Shown here piece after piece: positions 33,455 through 43,104 of a stretch of DNA of 64,000 bases. The notes beneath the pieces were generated by a model. That model was not told the DNA's origin, searched no databases, and was given only the letters and a program-made list of their open reading frames with translations. The position numbers and the translations under genes are program-made. Location of the stretch: contig JACPVX010000017.1 of the NCBI GenBank assembly GCA_016191555.1, positions 55,706 through 119,705 on the forward strand. Reading direction: 5' to 3'. Position 1 is the stretch's first letter. Each line of letters begins with the position of its first letter. This stretch comes from Bacteroidota bacterium (GTDB lineage Bacteria; Bacteroidota; Bacteroidia; Cytophagales; Cyclobacteriaceae).

Positions 33455-34273
33455 ATGACGCGACAACAACTGTTTGAACAAATCCAGAAGAAGCAATCGT
33501 ACTTGTGTGTAGGTCTGGATACAGATTTAGGTAAGATTCCGCCCCACCTGCTATCGACCGAAGATCCGATCTTTGAATTTAACAAGCAGATCATCGATGC
33601 TACCAAAGATTATTGTGTGGCCTACAAACCCAACACCGCTTTTTACGAAGCGCTGGGCGCGAAAGGGTGGGCGAGTTTGGAGCGTACGTTAAACTATATT
33701 CCCAGCGAATGTTTTACTATTGCCGATGCGAAGCGCGGAGATATTGGCAATACTTCGGCCCTGTATGCCAAAGCATTTTTTGAACAAATGAATTTTGATG
33801 CGCTCACCGTGGCCCCGTATATGGGAGAAGATTCGGTGAAACCGTTTTTAGATTTTCAGGATAAGTGGGTGATTTTGTTGGTACACACTTCCAACAGTGG
33901 CAGCCACGATTTTCAATTGTTGGAAACACTGGATGGAAAGTATGTTTTTCAGGAGGTGTTGTATGCCTCACAACGTTGGGCAACAGCGGACCAGATGATG
34001 TATGTGGTAGGAGCTACCCACGCGGATAAAATTGGTGCCATCCGCGGATTGGCGCCCGATCATTTCTTTCTGGTGCCGGGCGTAGGCGCACAAGGGGGTG
34101 ACCTCGAGGCGGTGTCGCATGCCGGAATGAATGCGCAGTGTGGTTTGCTGGTGAATTCATCCCGCGCGATTATCTATGCTTCCTCCGGAAAAGATTTTGC
34201 GGAAGCCGCCGGGCGCGAGGCGCAGAAGATCCAGCAGGAGATGAAAGAGTATTTGCGCAAGTATTTGCACTAG
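33455..34273 (+). CDS. pyrF: Orotidine 5'-phosphate decarboxylase (type 2)
   Basis: A 272-residue enzyme converting OMP to UMP in pyrimidine synthesis. The catalytic tetrad loop [13 protein letters not shown] places Asp91, Lys93, Arg94 and Asp96; the phosphate-binding end [15 protein letters not shown] follows. Its length and the [15 protein letters not shown] start are of the long (type 2) PyrF class. It is separated from lolA by a terminator and stands alone. Confidence 0.95.
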   Translation: MTRQQLFEQIQKKQSYLCVGLDTDLGKIPPHLLSTEDPIFEFNKQIIDATKDYCVAYKPNTAFYEALGAKGWASLERTLNYIPSECFTIADAKRGDIGNTSALYAKAFFEQMNFDALTVAPYMGEDSVKPFLDFQDKWVILLVHTSNSGSHDFQLLETLDGKYVFQEVLYASQRWATADQMMYVVGATHADKIGAIRGLAPDHFFLVPGVGAQGGDLEAVSHAGMNAQCGLLVNSSRAIIYASSGKDFAEAAGREAQKIQQEMKEYLRKYLH

Positions 34274-34339
34274 GTTAACCGTTATAAATTCAGATATTTG
34301 TTTTACAGGCATTTAAATTTCAAAGTTCCCCTCTTGTAT

Positions 34340-34368
34340 TTCTTCGTGCCTTGGTGCCTTTGTGGTTA
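34340..34368 (+). repeat. Degenerate CCTTxGTGCCTTTGTGGTTAA-type element
   Basis: TCGTGCCTTGGTGCCTTTGTGGTTAA contains three imperfect GTGCCTT units. Such short elements are scattered in intergenic DNA of Bacteroidota and some other phyla; no function is apparent. Confidence 0.45.
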
Positions 34369-34393
34369 ATAAAAAGCAACTAAGTAGTATACG

Positions 34394-35668
34394 ATGAACG
34401 AATCCTTTCTTCACTACGTATGGCAATTTCAGTACTTCGATAAGAATGATTTGCGCACCGCAGAAGGAGAGGAGCTGACGATTTTTAAAACCGGATCATA
34501 CAATACCGATGCAGGGCCTGATTTTCTGCAGGCAAAAATTAAAATCGATCAACTGGAATGGGCAGGCAGTGTAGAACTGCATATCCAATCTTCGGATTGG
34601 CTGGCGCACCAACATACCGGCGATGGTGCCTATGAGAATGTTATTCTCCACGTGGTGTGGGAAGACAATCAACCCATTATGCGCACGGACGGAACGGCCA
34701 TTCCTACCCTCGAATTAAAACACCGCGTCAGCAAAGAACTGTGGAGCAAATACACGAAGCTGGTGAACAGCACGATGAATATCGCATGTCAGTCTTCGTT
34801 TAGTGATGTAGCGTCTATCACTAAACTTTCCATGCTCGAACAGGCGATGATGAGGCGCTTCGAATGCAAAGCCAATGAAGTAAAAAAACTGCTCCACGAA
34901 AATCAGGGAGATTGGGAAGAAGCCACCTACCAATGGCTGGCCCGCTGTTTTGGGTTTAAGATTAATTCGGAGCCTTTTTTTCTGTTGGCGAAAGCATTGC
35001 CCTATAAAATCATTCGCAAGCATGCGAATAACTTGCTGCAAATAGAAGCTTTGTTGTTTGGCCAGGCCGGCATGCTGGAAACCAAAACAAAGCATGAGTA
35101 TATTACCGCCTTGTTTAAAGAATATCAATTTCTCAGTGCCAAGTATACGCTTGCCGATTCAAAACTGAATCCGGCACAATGGAAATTTTTGCGCTTGCGT
35201 CCTGCTAATTTTCCCACGTTACGAATTGCACAGTTTGCTAATTTGTTGCAAAGCCAAAGCGGATTGTTTTCTCAAATCATAGAAGGCACCAAAGAGCAAT
35301 GGAAATTGTTGCTGGATACCAATCCTTCAGATTATTGGCAAACCCATTATCATTTTGCGAAACCATCCAAGCGACAAGAACATGCTTTGGGCGAAGAGAG
35401 TAAATTCGTGTTGATGATCAACGCGGTGATTCCGATATTGGTAGCCTACGGCAAACAAACCGATAATGATGCGTTGCTGGAGAAAGCCATCCACTGGTTG
35501 CAGGCCCTGCCCGCGGAAAAGAACAAGATCATTTCGTATTGGAATTCATTGGGCTTGCAGGTGGAATCCGCTTTTGATTCGCAGGCGCTGATTGAACAAT
35601 ACAATCATTATTGCACGAATCGACAATGTCTCAACTGTGCGGTAGGCACATCACTGATAAAACCATGA
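34394..35668 (+). CDS. DUF2851 family protein
   Basis: A 424-residue conserved Bacteroidota protein. Family-typical stretches: FLHYVWQFQYFDKNDLRT, SYNTDAGPDFLQAKIKIDQLEWAGSVELHIQSSDWLAH, ENVILHVVWEDNQPI and the closing CTNRQCLNCAVGTSLIK. The N-terminal PDF..A.......W.G.VE.H...SDW.H layout resembles nuclease folds, but biochemical function is not known to me. Its stop overlaps the next gene's start (ATGA). Confidence 0.88.
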   Translation: MNESFLHYVWQFQYFDKNDLRTAEGEELTIFKTGSYNTDAGPDFLQAKIKIDQLEWAGSVELHIQSSDWLAHQHTGDGAYENVILHVVWEDNQPIMRTDGTAIPTLELKHRVSKELWSKYTKLVNSTMNIACQSSFSDVASITKLSMLEQAMMRRFECKANEVKKLLHENQGDWEEATYQWLARCFGFKINSEPFFLLAKALPYKIIRKHANNLLQIEALLFGQAGMLETKTKHEYITALFKEYQFLSAKYTLADSKLNPAQWKFLRLRPANFPTLRIAQFANLLQSQSGLFSQIIEGTKEQWKLLLDTNPSDYWQTHYHFAKPSKRQEHALGEESKFVLMINAVIPILVAYGKQTDNDALLEKAIHWLQALPAEKNKIISYWNSLGLQVESAFDSQALIEQYNHYCTNRQCLNCAVGTSLIKP

Positions 35669-36918
35669 TGCTGCTCCACACTATTCTTATTCTAGGCTTC
35701 GTCTACCTTTTCTATAGGCAGTTGGGAAAAGAACAACCCATTTTGTTTTCGTTTGCATTTATCAGCAAGGTGGCAGGCGCTGTCTTGTTAGGTTATTATT
35801 ATTTGCACTACGCTCCGGCCAATGATACGTGGAGTTTTTTTCAAATGGGCTGCGAGGTGGCAGACCTGGCGCGAACAGATCTAAGCGCTTATGTTGATTT
35901 TGTTTTTACCGGTCAGTACAAGGCTACCGTTACACACTGGTTGTACTTTGAAGACCGCACTTCGGCCATGGTCAAGTTCATTAGTTTCTTTTGCTGGATT
36001 GGCGGTAACAACTATTGGGTTTGTGCGCTTTACTTTTCATTGATTTCATTTCTGTCTAGTTGGTACCTCTATTTCCAAATCAAAAATTCAAAAGAAGAAT
36101 ATGCCAATGGAGCAGCTGTAGCTCTTTTCTTTATACCCTCCGTTGTCTTTTGGGGATCTGGAATTGTGAAAGAGACATTGGCATTGGCGGGTCTTCTTTA
36201 TCTCACCGCCCTTTTTGTGCGATGGGCAACGGGCAAAAGATTGGTGTGGTGGCATGGGGCATTGGTTATTCCCGCTTTGTTTTTCACCTGGGTATTTAAA
36301 TACTATTGGCTGGCGGTATTTATGGCGGTACTTATTCCTACGGTGATCTTACTCTTTGTGGCACGGAAAAAAGCGTTGGCTACGTGGCAATGGATCGGTG
36401 GGTGGTCAGTTATTTTTATTGTTCTGGTGGCCATTGGCTCGTTGGCGCATCCTAATTTTTACCTGAGCCGAATCCTATTAGTGGTGGTTGCCAACCACGA
36501 CAAATATGTAGAGTTGTCATCCCCCGATAATGTGATTCACTATTCGAATCTCGAGCCGACTGTAGCGAGTATTTTGAAGAACAGTCCGCTGGCTTTTGTC
36601 TCTGGATTGTTCCGTCCATTCGTTTGGGAGGCAAAAAATCCTTCCGCTTTGATGGCTTCCCTTGAAACCTTCATGATTTTGTTACTCACCATTTCATTTC
36701 TATTCACATTACGAAAGAAAATTAACATTCAGGTAATTTTTCCCTTGCTGGTGTACAGCGCAACCCTTTGCATATTCTTAGCATTGTCTACACCCAACTT
36801 TGGGACGCTTTCCCGCTACCGTATTGGCTTCCTACCTTTCTTTATCTTCGTGGCTGTTCAGGGCAATCCATTCATCGATTATTTTGTAAAACGCATTTCT
36901 TTTTTAAAAAAGAGGTGA
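35665..36918 (+). CDS. Polytopic membrane protein, 417 aa
   Basis: Starting at ATG 35665, which overlaps the DUF2851 stop, gives a 417-residue protein with about 10-11 membrane helices. Conserved-looking polar sites are PANDTWSFFQMG after helix 2, FWGSGIVKET in a loop and TLSRYRIGFLPFF near the end. The layout recalls EpsG/Wzy or PMT-type glycan-handling proteins, but the match is weak. The downstream sugar-acyltransferase-like gene would fit a glycan role. Function unassigned. Confidence 0.78.
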   Translation: MMLLHTILILGFVYLFYRQLGKEQPILFSFAFISKVAGAVLLGYYYLHYAPANDTWSFFQMGCEVADLARTDLSAYVDFVFTGQYKATVTHWLYFEDRTSAMVKFISFFCWIGGNNYWVCALYFSLISFLSSWYLYFQIKNSKEEYANGAAVALFFIPSVVFWGSGIVKETLALAGLLYLTALFVRWATGKRLVWWHGALVIPALFFTWVFKYYWLAVFMAVLIPTVILLFVARKKALATWQWIGGWSVIFIVLVAIGSLAHPNFYLSRILLVVVANHDKYVELSSPDNVIHYSNLEPTVASILKNSPLAFVSGLFRPFVWEAKNPSALMASLETFMILLLTISFLFTLRKKINIQVIFPLLVYSATLCIFLALSTPNFGTLSRYRIGFLPFFIFVAVQGNPFIDYFVKRISFLKKR

Positions 36919-36940
36919 GGGCTTTGATTAACTTTGGCCC

Positions 36941-37576
36941 ATGGAGAATCCGGTAATTATTTTTGGTGCCAATGCACTCGGCCGCACGGCTAAAGAGATT
37001 TTTGAAAGCAATGAAGTGGTAGTATATGGTTTCTTAGACGATGACAAGAAACTTCACAAAACCGAATTGGATGAAGTAGTGGTGTTGGGCGATACCGATG
37101 ACGATGGTTTCTTAAAACTAATTGGTAAAAAGTGCGAAGCCTTCATTGCGCTGGATGATATCAAGCTTCGAAAGAACCTGGTGAACATGCTGAAAGAAGT
37201 GCGCCATGTGCAGCCGGTCAACGCCATTCACGCGAAGACCACCATTTCCGCTCGCGCTTCATTGGGTCATGGCAACTTTATTGATTACGGCAGTTACCTC
37301 GGAGCGGGCACCACCATCGGAAGTTATTGCCTTATCCACGCGAATGTTATTCTTGGTGCCGAGGCAAAATTGGGCGATCATGTGCAAGTGGGTGTGGGCA
37401 GCAACATCAATTCGAATGTGACTATTGAAGACGAAGTGTTTATTGGATCGGGCGTAACCATTGTATCGGGTGTTACCATTGGCAAGGGAGCACGCGTGGG
37501 AGCCGGATCGGTTGTGATTGCTCCGGTGAAAGCAGGAGAAACTGTTTTTGGAAACCCCGCCCAAAAGATAAAATAA
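36941..37576 (+). CDS. NeuD/PglD-family acetyltransferase-like protein
   Basis: A 211-residue protein: an N-terminal nucleotide-fold part (VIIFGANALGRTAKEIFESNEVVVYGFLDDD) followed by left-handed beta-helix hexapeptide repeats (ISARASLGHGNFIDYGSYLGAGTTIGSYCLI...) and the C-terminal GNPAQKIK. This is the sialic acid O-acetyltransferase / PglD layout, transferring acetyl groups to sugar nucleotides. A TAACTTTG -7 box ends 4 nt before the ATG. The uridine phosphorylase-like gene begins 1 nt after its stop codon. Confidence 0.87.
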   Translation: MENPVIIFGANALGRTAKEIFESNEVVVYGFLDDDKKLHKTELDEVVVLGDTDDDGFLKLIGKKCEAFIALDDIKLRKNLVNMLKEVRHVQPVNAIHAKTTISARASLGHGNFIDYGSYLGAGTTIGSYCLIHANVILGAEAKLGDHVQVGVGSNINSNVTIEDEVFIGSGVTIVSGVTIGKGARVGAGSVVIAPVKAGETVFGNPAQKIK

Positions 37577-38434
37577 ATGCCCAAAATTTCTGAAACCGAT
37601 CTGATCTTAAACAGCGATGGAAGTGTTTATCACTTAAATCTGTTGCCCAAACATATCTCCGACACGATTATTGCGGTGGGAGATCCGAGTCGGGTGTACA
37701 TGGTCAGTCAGTTTTTTGATGAGGTAGAATTTGAAATGAATAAGCGTGAGTTCATCACGCACGTGGGCAAATACAATGGCAAACGGATTACGGTTATCAG
37801 CACGGGCATCGGCACTGATAATGTTGAAATCTTCTTTACGGAATTAGATGCGCTGGCCAACATCGATTTAAAAACAAGAGAGATCAAGCCCCGCAAGAAG
37901 AAGTTGAAAGTGGTGCGGATTGGTACATCGGGTTCGCTACAAGATGATGTGCCGGTGGGTGCACACTTGGTTTCAGATTATGCCGTTGGCCTGGATAATC
38001 TCATGAACTTCTACGATCTGCCCATGAATGATTTTGAGACAGGTTTGGCGCACGACATTCAAAAGAAGACCGGCATACCATTTATGCCCTATGTGGTGCA
38101 AGGATCGGAAGTATTACGCAATCAGCTTGGAGCAGATATGATTGTGGGCAACACGGTTACTTGTCCGGGGTTCTATGCGCCTCAAGGAAGAGAATTACGC
38201 TTGCCCATTCGCTTTCCGAAATTACTCGAAGATTTGAACTACTACCACAAAGGCGATTTCTGGCTCACTAATTTTGAGATGGAAACAGCAGGCTATTACG
38301 CGCTCGGGCGAATGCTAGGCCATGAAGTATTGAGCGTCAACGCCATCATCGCCAACCGGATGAAGAATAAGTTTTCGAAGAATCCCACCAAAGTGGTAGA
38401 ATCCCTGATCGAAAAGGTCCTCGACCGAATCTAA
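37577..38434 (+). CDS. Nucleoside phosphorylase (uridine phosphorylase-like)
   Basis: A 285-residue PNP_UDP_1 family enzyme. Phosphate-binding ISDTIIAVGDPSRV near residue 28, VISTGIGTDNVEIFFTEL, VRIGTSGSLQDDVPVGAHLVSDYAVGLD and FEMETAGYYALGRMLGHE (nucleoside site, where Glu-Met-Glu contacts the ribose) are all visible. It cleaves nucleosides to base and ribose-1-phosphate. The EMET motif is intact. Substrate (uridine versus purine) is inferred from overall similarity to Udp. Confidence 0.88.
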   Translation: MPKISETDLILNSDGSVYHLNLLPKHISDTIIAVGDPSRVYMVSQFFDEVEFEMNKREFITHVGKYNGKRITVISTGIGTDNVEIFFTELDALANIDLKTREIKPRKKKLKVVRIGTSGSLQDDVPVGAHLVSDYAVGLDNLMNFYDLPMNDFETGLAHDIQKKTGIPFMPYVVQGSEVLRNQLGADMIVGNTVTCPGFYAPQGRELRLPIRFPKLLEDLNYYHKGDFWLTNFEMETAGYYALGRMLGHEVLSVNAIIANRMKNKFSKNPTKVVESLIEKVLDRI

Positions 38435-38436
38435 CC

Positions 38437-38685
38437 TTAAAAGGTAGCGCTGTCCATCTTTACAATTTGCTTTCCGGCCCGGAAAGGCTCGTTGTTATAG
38501 AAGCCGGAAAGAATGCGGTGCGCAATTTGTTCGATCACCAACTCATCTTCGGTTTTACCTTCCTTACCCCACCAATATACACGCTGCGGATGTTTCTTCA
38601 TGTCTTCCACATACGAGCGCGCATGTTGGTACTGATCTTCCGTGAAGGTGATGGTAAAGCAGGTTTTAACTTTTTGTGTTTCCAT
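38437..38685 (-). CDS. Small hypothetical protein, 82 aa
   Basis: A soluble, charged protein: CFTITFTEDQYQHARSYVEDMKKHPQRVYWWGKEGKTEDELVIEQIAHRIL. The strand-helix-strand start resembles small ferredoxin-like or ribbon domains, and 'VYWWGKEGK' is distinctive. I know no family. Its 3' end meets the phosphorylase gene with 2 nt between stops. Confidence 0.72.
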   Translation of the reverse strand: METQKVKTCFTITFTEDQYQHARSYVEDMKKHPQRVYWWGKEGKTEDELVIEQIAHRILSGFYNNEPFRAGKQIVKMDSATF

Positions 38686-38762
38686 AGTGCAGTTACAATT
38701 ACAAGTGTAGTGCCAAGAATTATACCGCTAGTTTATTCAATTTCATTGGTAAGGTCAAAACG

Positions 38763-38802
38763 CTTGCCCGAAGGTGGGCAACCCTGCCCGAAGTTGGGAC
38801 GT
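38763..38802. repeat. Imperfect direct/inverted repeat upstream of the M16 gene
   Basis: TTGCCCGAAGGTGGGCAACC is followed by CTGCCCGAAGTTGGGACG: two 18-20-nt direct copies, the first also a 6-bp hairpin (TTGCCC/GGGCAA). Confidence 0.5.
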
Positions 38803-38833
38803 GCCATTACCACACAATCATTACCTTTGCTGC

Positions 38834-40066
38834 ATGAGAGAATACGGAATTTATACGCTGAAGAATGGTATTCGGGTAGTCCACAATCAGGTTACTACAA
38901 CCAAGATTGTGCATTGCGGCATTATGCTCGACATCGGCAGCCGCGATGAAGACGAAAGCAATCAGGGCATTGCCCATTTCTGGGAACACATGGCTTTCAA
39001 AGGCACCAAGAAGCGCAAGTCGTTTCATATTTTAAATCGGTTGGAATCGTTGGGTGGCGAACTCAACGCCTTCACCGATAAGGAGAAAATACTTTTCTAT
39101 GCTTCCCTGCGCGATGAATACACCGAGCGTGCGGTAGAGTTGCTGGCCGACATTACCTTCGAGTCCATTTTTCCCAAGGCGCAAATCGAAAAAGAGCGTC
39201 AGGTGATTTTGGAAGAGATGTCCATGTACTACGATGATCCCGAAGATTCTATACAAGACGAATTTGATGCCACCATTTTCTCGGGGCATTCGTTGGGGAT
39301 GAATACCCTCGGCACCGAAAAAACCGTGAAGTCTTTCTCTCGCAATGATTTCTTACGATTTGTGAAGCAGCACCTCGATACCCGAAAGATTGTTTTCACT
39401 TGCGTGGGAAACATTTCATTTGATCGTGTGGTACAATTGGCTGAAAAATACTTAGGTCACATTCCCAAGATGACCTCAGATAAGCGAAGAAAGAAGTTCA
39501 CCAACTATAAACCCAAAGAAGTAGAACTGAGACGCGAAATCAAACAGGCACGCTGCGCCATGGGCAGAACGGCCTACAAGCTTTCGGATGAAAAAAGAAC
39601 TCCCTTTTACATGCTCACCAATATTTTGGGCGGCTCGGGTATGAACTCCCGCTTGAATTTAGTACTCCGCGAAAAGCACGGATATGTGTATTCCATCGGT
39701 TCGCAGTTTGTTCCCTTTACCGATAGCGGTTTGTTTGTGATTTCGTTTGGCACCGATCCTTCGCAGTTGAAGAAAAGCATTTCGCTCGTCAAAGTAGAAC
39801 TATCCAAAATGCGCCACGAGCGATTAGGCATCAAGCAGCTTTCTGCGAGCAAAGAACAATTACTGGGGCACCTCGCCATGGCGCAGGAAAGCAACATTAG
39901 CTACATGATTATGATGGCCCGCAACCTGCTCGACATGGGGCGCATCTCTTCGTTCGAAGAAATTCAAGAAAGGATCAAAGAGACAACCGCCATTCAACTG
40001 CAAGAGCTTGCCAATGAAATGTTTGTCGAGCGCGACTTGAGTTGCCTGGTGATGTTACCGAAATAA
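38834..40066 (+). CDS. M16 family metallopeptidase
   Basis: A 410-residue zinc peptidase from ATG 38834 (the track extension of 20 residues runs over the upstream repeat). The inverted zinc motif HFWEH (48-52) and the downstream Glu in EKERQVILEEM are present, so it is an active M16 subunit rather than an inactive partner. A second domain follows (RCAMGRTAYKLSDEKRTP). No signal peptide, so cytoplasmic. A TACCTTTG box ends 4 nt before the ATG. The O-methyltransferase gene starts 3 nt after it. Confidence 0.92.
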   Translation: MREYGIYTLKNGIRVVHNQVTTTKIVHCGIMLDIGSRDEDESNQGIAHFWEHMAFKGTKKRKSFHILNRLESLGGELNAFTDKEKILFYASLRDEYTERAVELLADITFESIFPKAQIEKERQVILEEMSMYYDDPEDSIQDEFDATIFSGHSLGMNTLGTEKTVKSFSRNDFLRFVKQHLDTRKIVFTCVGNISFDRVVQLAEKYLGHIPKMTSDKRRKKFTNYKPKEVELRREIKQARCAMGRTAYKLSDEKRTPFYMLTNILGGSGMNSRLNLVLREKHGYVYSIGSQFVPFTDSGLFVISFGTDPSQLKKSISLVKVELSKMRHERLGIKQLSASKEQLLGHLAMAQESNISYMIMMARNLLDMGRISSFEEIQERIKETTAIQLQELANEMFVERDLSCLVMLPK

Positions 40067-40069
40067 AAC

Positions 40070-40705
40070 ATGGAGTTTATACCTGAATCTATAGACAACT
40101 ATTGCCGCGATCACACATCTGCGGAAAGTGCGCTGCTGAAAAAGATCAATCGCGATACCCATGCCGAAGTTTTAATGCCGCGCATGGTCTCCGGTCACTT
40201 GCAGGGTCGGTTTTTGTCATTGATTAGCAAGATGATGAAGCCACAACGCATTTTAGAAATCGGCACCTACACCGGTTACTCGGCCATTTGTTTAGCCGAG
40301 GGTCTAAATCCGACAGGCAAACTGATTACGATCGATATCAACGAAGAATTAGAAACCCGCGTCCGGGGATATTTCAAAGAGGTCGGATTAGAAAGTCAAA
40401 TCGATTACCGCATTGGCGATGCTGCCGAAATCATTCCCACACTCAACGAAACATTCGATCTCGTTTTTATCGATGCCGACAAAGAGAATTATCAGCGTTA
40501 TTACGATCTGGTGTTTGACAAAGTAGCAACCGGTGGAGTCATCATGGCCGACAATGTGTTGTGGAGTGGCAAGGTGGTAGGAGAGAAGAAAGATAAAGAC
40601 ACCCGCGCCATCATGGCCTTCAACGACTTTGTCACAAACGACCCCCGCGTGGAAAACATGCTGTTGCCACTGCGCGATGGAATTCTGTTAGCGAGAAAAT
40701 TATAA
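40070..40705 (+). CDS. Class I SAM-dependent O-methyltransferase
   Basis: A 211-residue CCoAOMT-like methyltransferase. SAM-binding ILEIGTYTGYSAICLAEGL, acidic ribose loop ITIDINEE and metal/substrate region DLVFIDADKENYQRYYDL are all present, with DNVLWSGKV after. It would methylate catechol-type or other hydroxyls, but the natural substrate in bacteria is usually unknown. It lies in a tight string with the M16 and transglycosylase genes. Confidence 0.92.
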   Translation: MEFIPESIDNYCRDHTSAESALLKKINRDTHAEVLMPRMVSGHLQGRFLSLISKMMKPQRILEIGTYTGYSAICLAEGLNPTGKLITIDINEELETRVRGYFKEVGLESQIDYRIGDAAEIIPTLNETFDLVFIDADKENYQRYYDLVFDKVATGGVIMADNVLWSGKVVGEKKDKDTRAIMAFNDFVTNDPRVENMLLPLRDGILLARKL

Positions 40706-40726
40706 TTTTCTCTATCTTTACAGCCG

Positions 40727-42490
40727 ATGAGATTTTTTGCAGTAGCACTCATTTTTTTCGGAACTGCTGCCTCACACGCCCAGTCTCCTGAAGTGCCCCA
40801 TAAAATGCATTTCGCCAACATGACACTCACTATCCGTGATGATGCCAAACGCGAAATTCAAAAAGATGTGGACGCCATGACTCGCCACGCCAAATACTTC
40901 AATGTAACGGCCGAGCGTGCTCGCATGTATTTTCCACTGATCTCCAAAATATTTGCAGAAGAAGGCTTGCCCGATGACTTCAAATATCTGGCGTTACAAG
41001 AAAGTTCGCTCGTAGCCGATGCGGTTTCTGTTTCAGATGCCGTGGGCTTTTGGCAATTCAAAGATTTCACCGCGCTCAGCGTAGGCTTGCGTGTCGATCG
41101 TGAAGTAGATGAGCGCATGAATATTGCTTCCGCATCGCGCGGGGCAGCTCTTTATCTGAAAAAGAACAATGAACAATTTGATAATTGGGTTTTGGCCTTG
41201 CAAGCTTATCAAATGGGAGCCGGTGGAGTGAAACGATCCGTAGGAGAAGCGCACAATGGCAAGCGTCATTTTGAAGTTACCTCCGAAACATACTGGTACA
41301 TCAAGAAATTTCTGGCACACAAAGTCGCGTTTGAGAAAGCCATTGGCAAGGAATCGGCTATCAAAGCCAATTTTGTGCAGATCAATAAACGCAAATCATT
41401 AGCTGAATTAGCAAAAGAAGTAGAGGTAGACGAGCAACTGCTCAAGCAATACAACAAGTGGGCGCTGAAGGGATTTATCCCGGAAGACAAAGTGTACATA
41501 GTAGTCGTGCCCAACGGCAAAATAGAAGACGCACTTCCGGTCATGGCGATGTCGTCAACCAAAGCATCCAAAGCCAAGCCGATGGGTAAGAAATCGGTGC
41601 CCGCCAATCCAACCTTAGAAACCACAACCATCAACGGGCTGATGGCGATCAAACCAACGGCAGGAGAATCGATGGTGGCGTTGTCGAATCGCGCGGGTAT
41701 TTCGTTGTCGAAATTTCTCAAGTACAACGAGATGCAGATCGACCATTCATTGGAGAGTTCGCGCTATTATTTTCTGCAAAAAAAGAAAACAACTGCAAGC
41801 GTGGCACAGCACAAGGTAGCAGTTGGAGATGACTGGTGGTCGATCAGCCAGCAATATGGTGTTCAGGTAAAGAAATTAAAGAAGTGGAATAAGGAGATAA
41901 TTGATCAGCAGTTAAAGGTGGGCTCGACCGTGTGGTTAAGTGCCAACCACGCTCAGCCACTTCCGGAAAAGCAGATGCTGTTTAGTGATCAGGAGGTGAT
42001 TGCCCTTGCCAATGAAACATTTAATTGGGATGCGAAGCCCGAAAATACCACTTCGAGTCCACCGAAACCGATTGAAGTGAGTGCACCGACTACCGAAGAT
42101 GTACAACCCGTCAGTACGGAAGCAATTCCCAATGAAAATGATTCAGCCGTTGTTCATTCTGTGATAAAAGGAGAGACCTTTTACTCGATTGCGAAAATTT
42201 ACCAGGTGTCGGTGGTGGATTTGATTGAGTGGAATAAACTTACAGCGCAAAGTAAATTGTATACCGGGCAAAAGCTGAACCTGTTTGTTCGCAAATCGAT
42301 GCAAACAGTACATGCCGACAGTGTAAAAGTCGGTTCAACAACAGAGACCTACCATGTGGTGAAGGAAAGTGACACACTCTACGCCATCGCCCGGCAATAT
42401 GGTGTGACAATCAAAGATTTAATGACCTGGAACGACAAGAAAGAATTAACTGTGAAAGAGGGCGAAAAACTAAAAATTCGTAAGAAGTAA
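40727..42490 (+). CDS. MltD-like lytic transglycosylase with LysM domains
   Basis: A 587-residue secreted protein: signal peptide (ALIFFGTAASHAQ), a family-1 SLT domain with catalytic Glu92 in YLALQESSLVAD and GFWQFKDFTA, then LysM-type repeats (KVAVGDDWWSISQQYGVQVKKLKKWN; VIKGETFYSIAKIYQVSVVDLIEWN; VVKESDTLYAIARQYGVTIKDLMTWN). It cleaves peptidoglycan glycan strands with 1,6-anhydro product formation. A first, degenerate LysM (AGESMVALSNRAGISLSKFLKYN) precedes them. Confidence 0.92.
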   Translation: MRFFAVALIFFGTAASHAQSPEVPHKMHFANMTLTIRDDAKREIQKDVDAMTRHAKYFNVTAERARMYFPLISKIFAEEGLPDDFKYLALQESSLVADAVSVSDAVGFWQFKDFTALSVGLRVDREVDERMNIASASRGAALYLKKNNEQFDNWVLALQAYQMGAGGVKRSVGEAHNGKRHFEVTSETYWYIKKFLAHKVAFEKAIGKESAIKANFVQINKRKSLAELAKEVEVDEQLLKQYNKWALKGFIPEDKVYIVVVPNGKIEDALPVMAMSSTKASKAKPMGKKSVPANPTLETTTINGLMAIKPTAGESMVALSNRAGISLSKFLKYNEMQIDHSLESSRYYFLQKKKTTASVAQHKVAVGDDWWSISQQYGVQVKKLKKWNKEIIDQQLKVGSTVWLSANHAQPLPEKQMLFSDQEVIALANETFNWDAKPENTTSSPPKPIEVSAPTTEDVQPVSTEAIPNENDSAVVHSVIKGETFYSIAKIYQVSVVDLIEWNKLTAQSKLYTGQKLNLFVRKSMQTVHADSVKVGSTTETYHVVKESDTLYAIARQYGVTIKDLMTWNDKKELTVKEGEKLKIRKK

Positions 42491-42627
42491 CCATCTTTTT
42501 TATATTTTAGTGTATCAAATTCTTACTTAGATGGGTTCTTCGCTTACTGGCCCGATGTGGTATGGATTTAATAGCTTATTTTTGAATAATTGTTTTAGTT
42601 TGTTGGTACTTAGAAAACGAAAATAGA

Positions 42628-43047
42628 ATGTTGACTGAAACGTCTGCCAAAGTGCTTGATCTTGTGATGTTAGTGGATGATAATGACACTGATAATTTTA
42701 TCAGTAAGCGCATTATTGAGATCACTAAATTTGCAAAGAGAGTGGAAGTGAAGAGTTCGGGAAAAGGTGCTTTGGATTATTTGAAGGAATTCGAAAAAGA
42801 TGCCGAGAATCTACCCAGCATTATCTTCTTAGATATCAATATGCCCATTGTAGATGGGTTTGTATTTCTCTACGAATTCGAAAAGTTTGGCGAGTTGGTA
42901 CGAAACAAGTGCAAAGTCATCATCCTGTCCAGCTCGGATAACAAGCGCGACATCGACAAAATCGTCAATAATAACTTTGTCATTAAGTTTATTACCAAGC
43001 CACTCACCGAAGTAGCGTTGGATGAGATCAAACTTAGCAATCTTTAA
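42628..43047 (+). CDS. Single-domain response regulator
   Basis: A 139-residue stand-alone receiver: Asp17-Asp18 in MLVDDNDTD, phospho-acceptor Asp69 in IIFLDINMPIVDG, Ser/Thr switch ILSSS and Lys in FITKPLTE. The partner kinase is not adjacent. Such CheY-like proteins in Bacteroidota often follow hybrid kinases by phosphorelay. An unusually long AT-rich leader precedes it; no promoter is certain. Confidence 0.88.
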   Translation: MLTETSAKVLDLVMLVDDNDTDNFISKRIIEITKFAKRVEVKSSGKGALDYLKEFEKDAENLPSIIFLDINMPIVDGFVFLYEFEKFGELVRNKCKVIILSSSDNKRDIDKIVNNNFVIKFITKPLTEVALDEIKLSNL

Positions 43048-43104
43048 CATTAGCCTTAATAACTAAGGTTTGCTATTTTGCGCTAGTTTTCAAATTAACT
43101 AGCC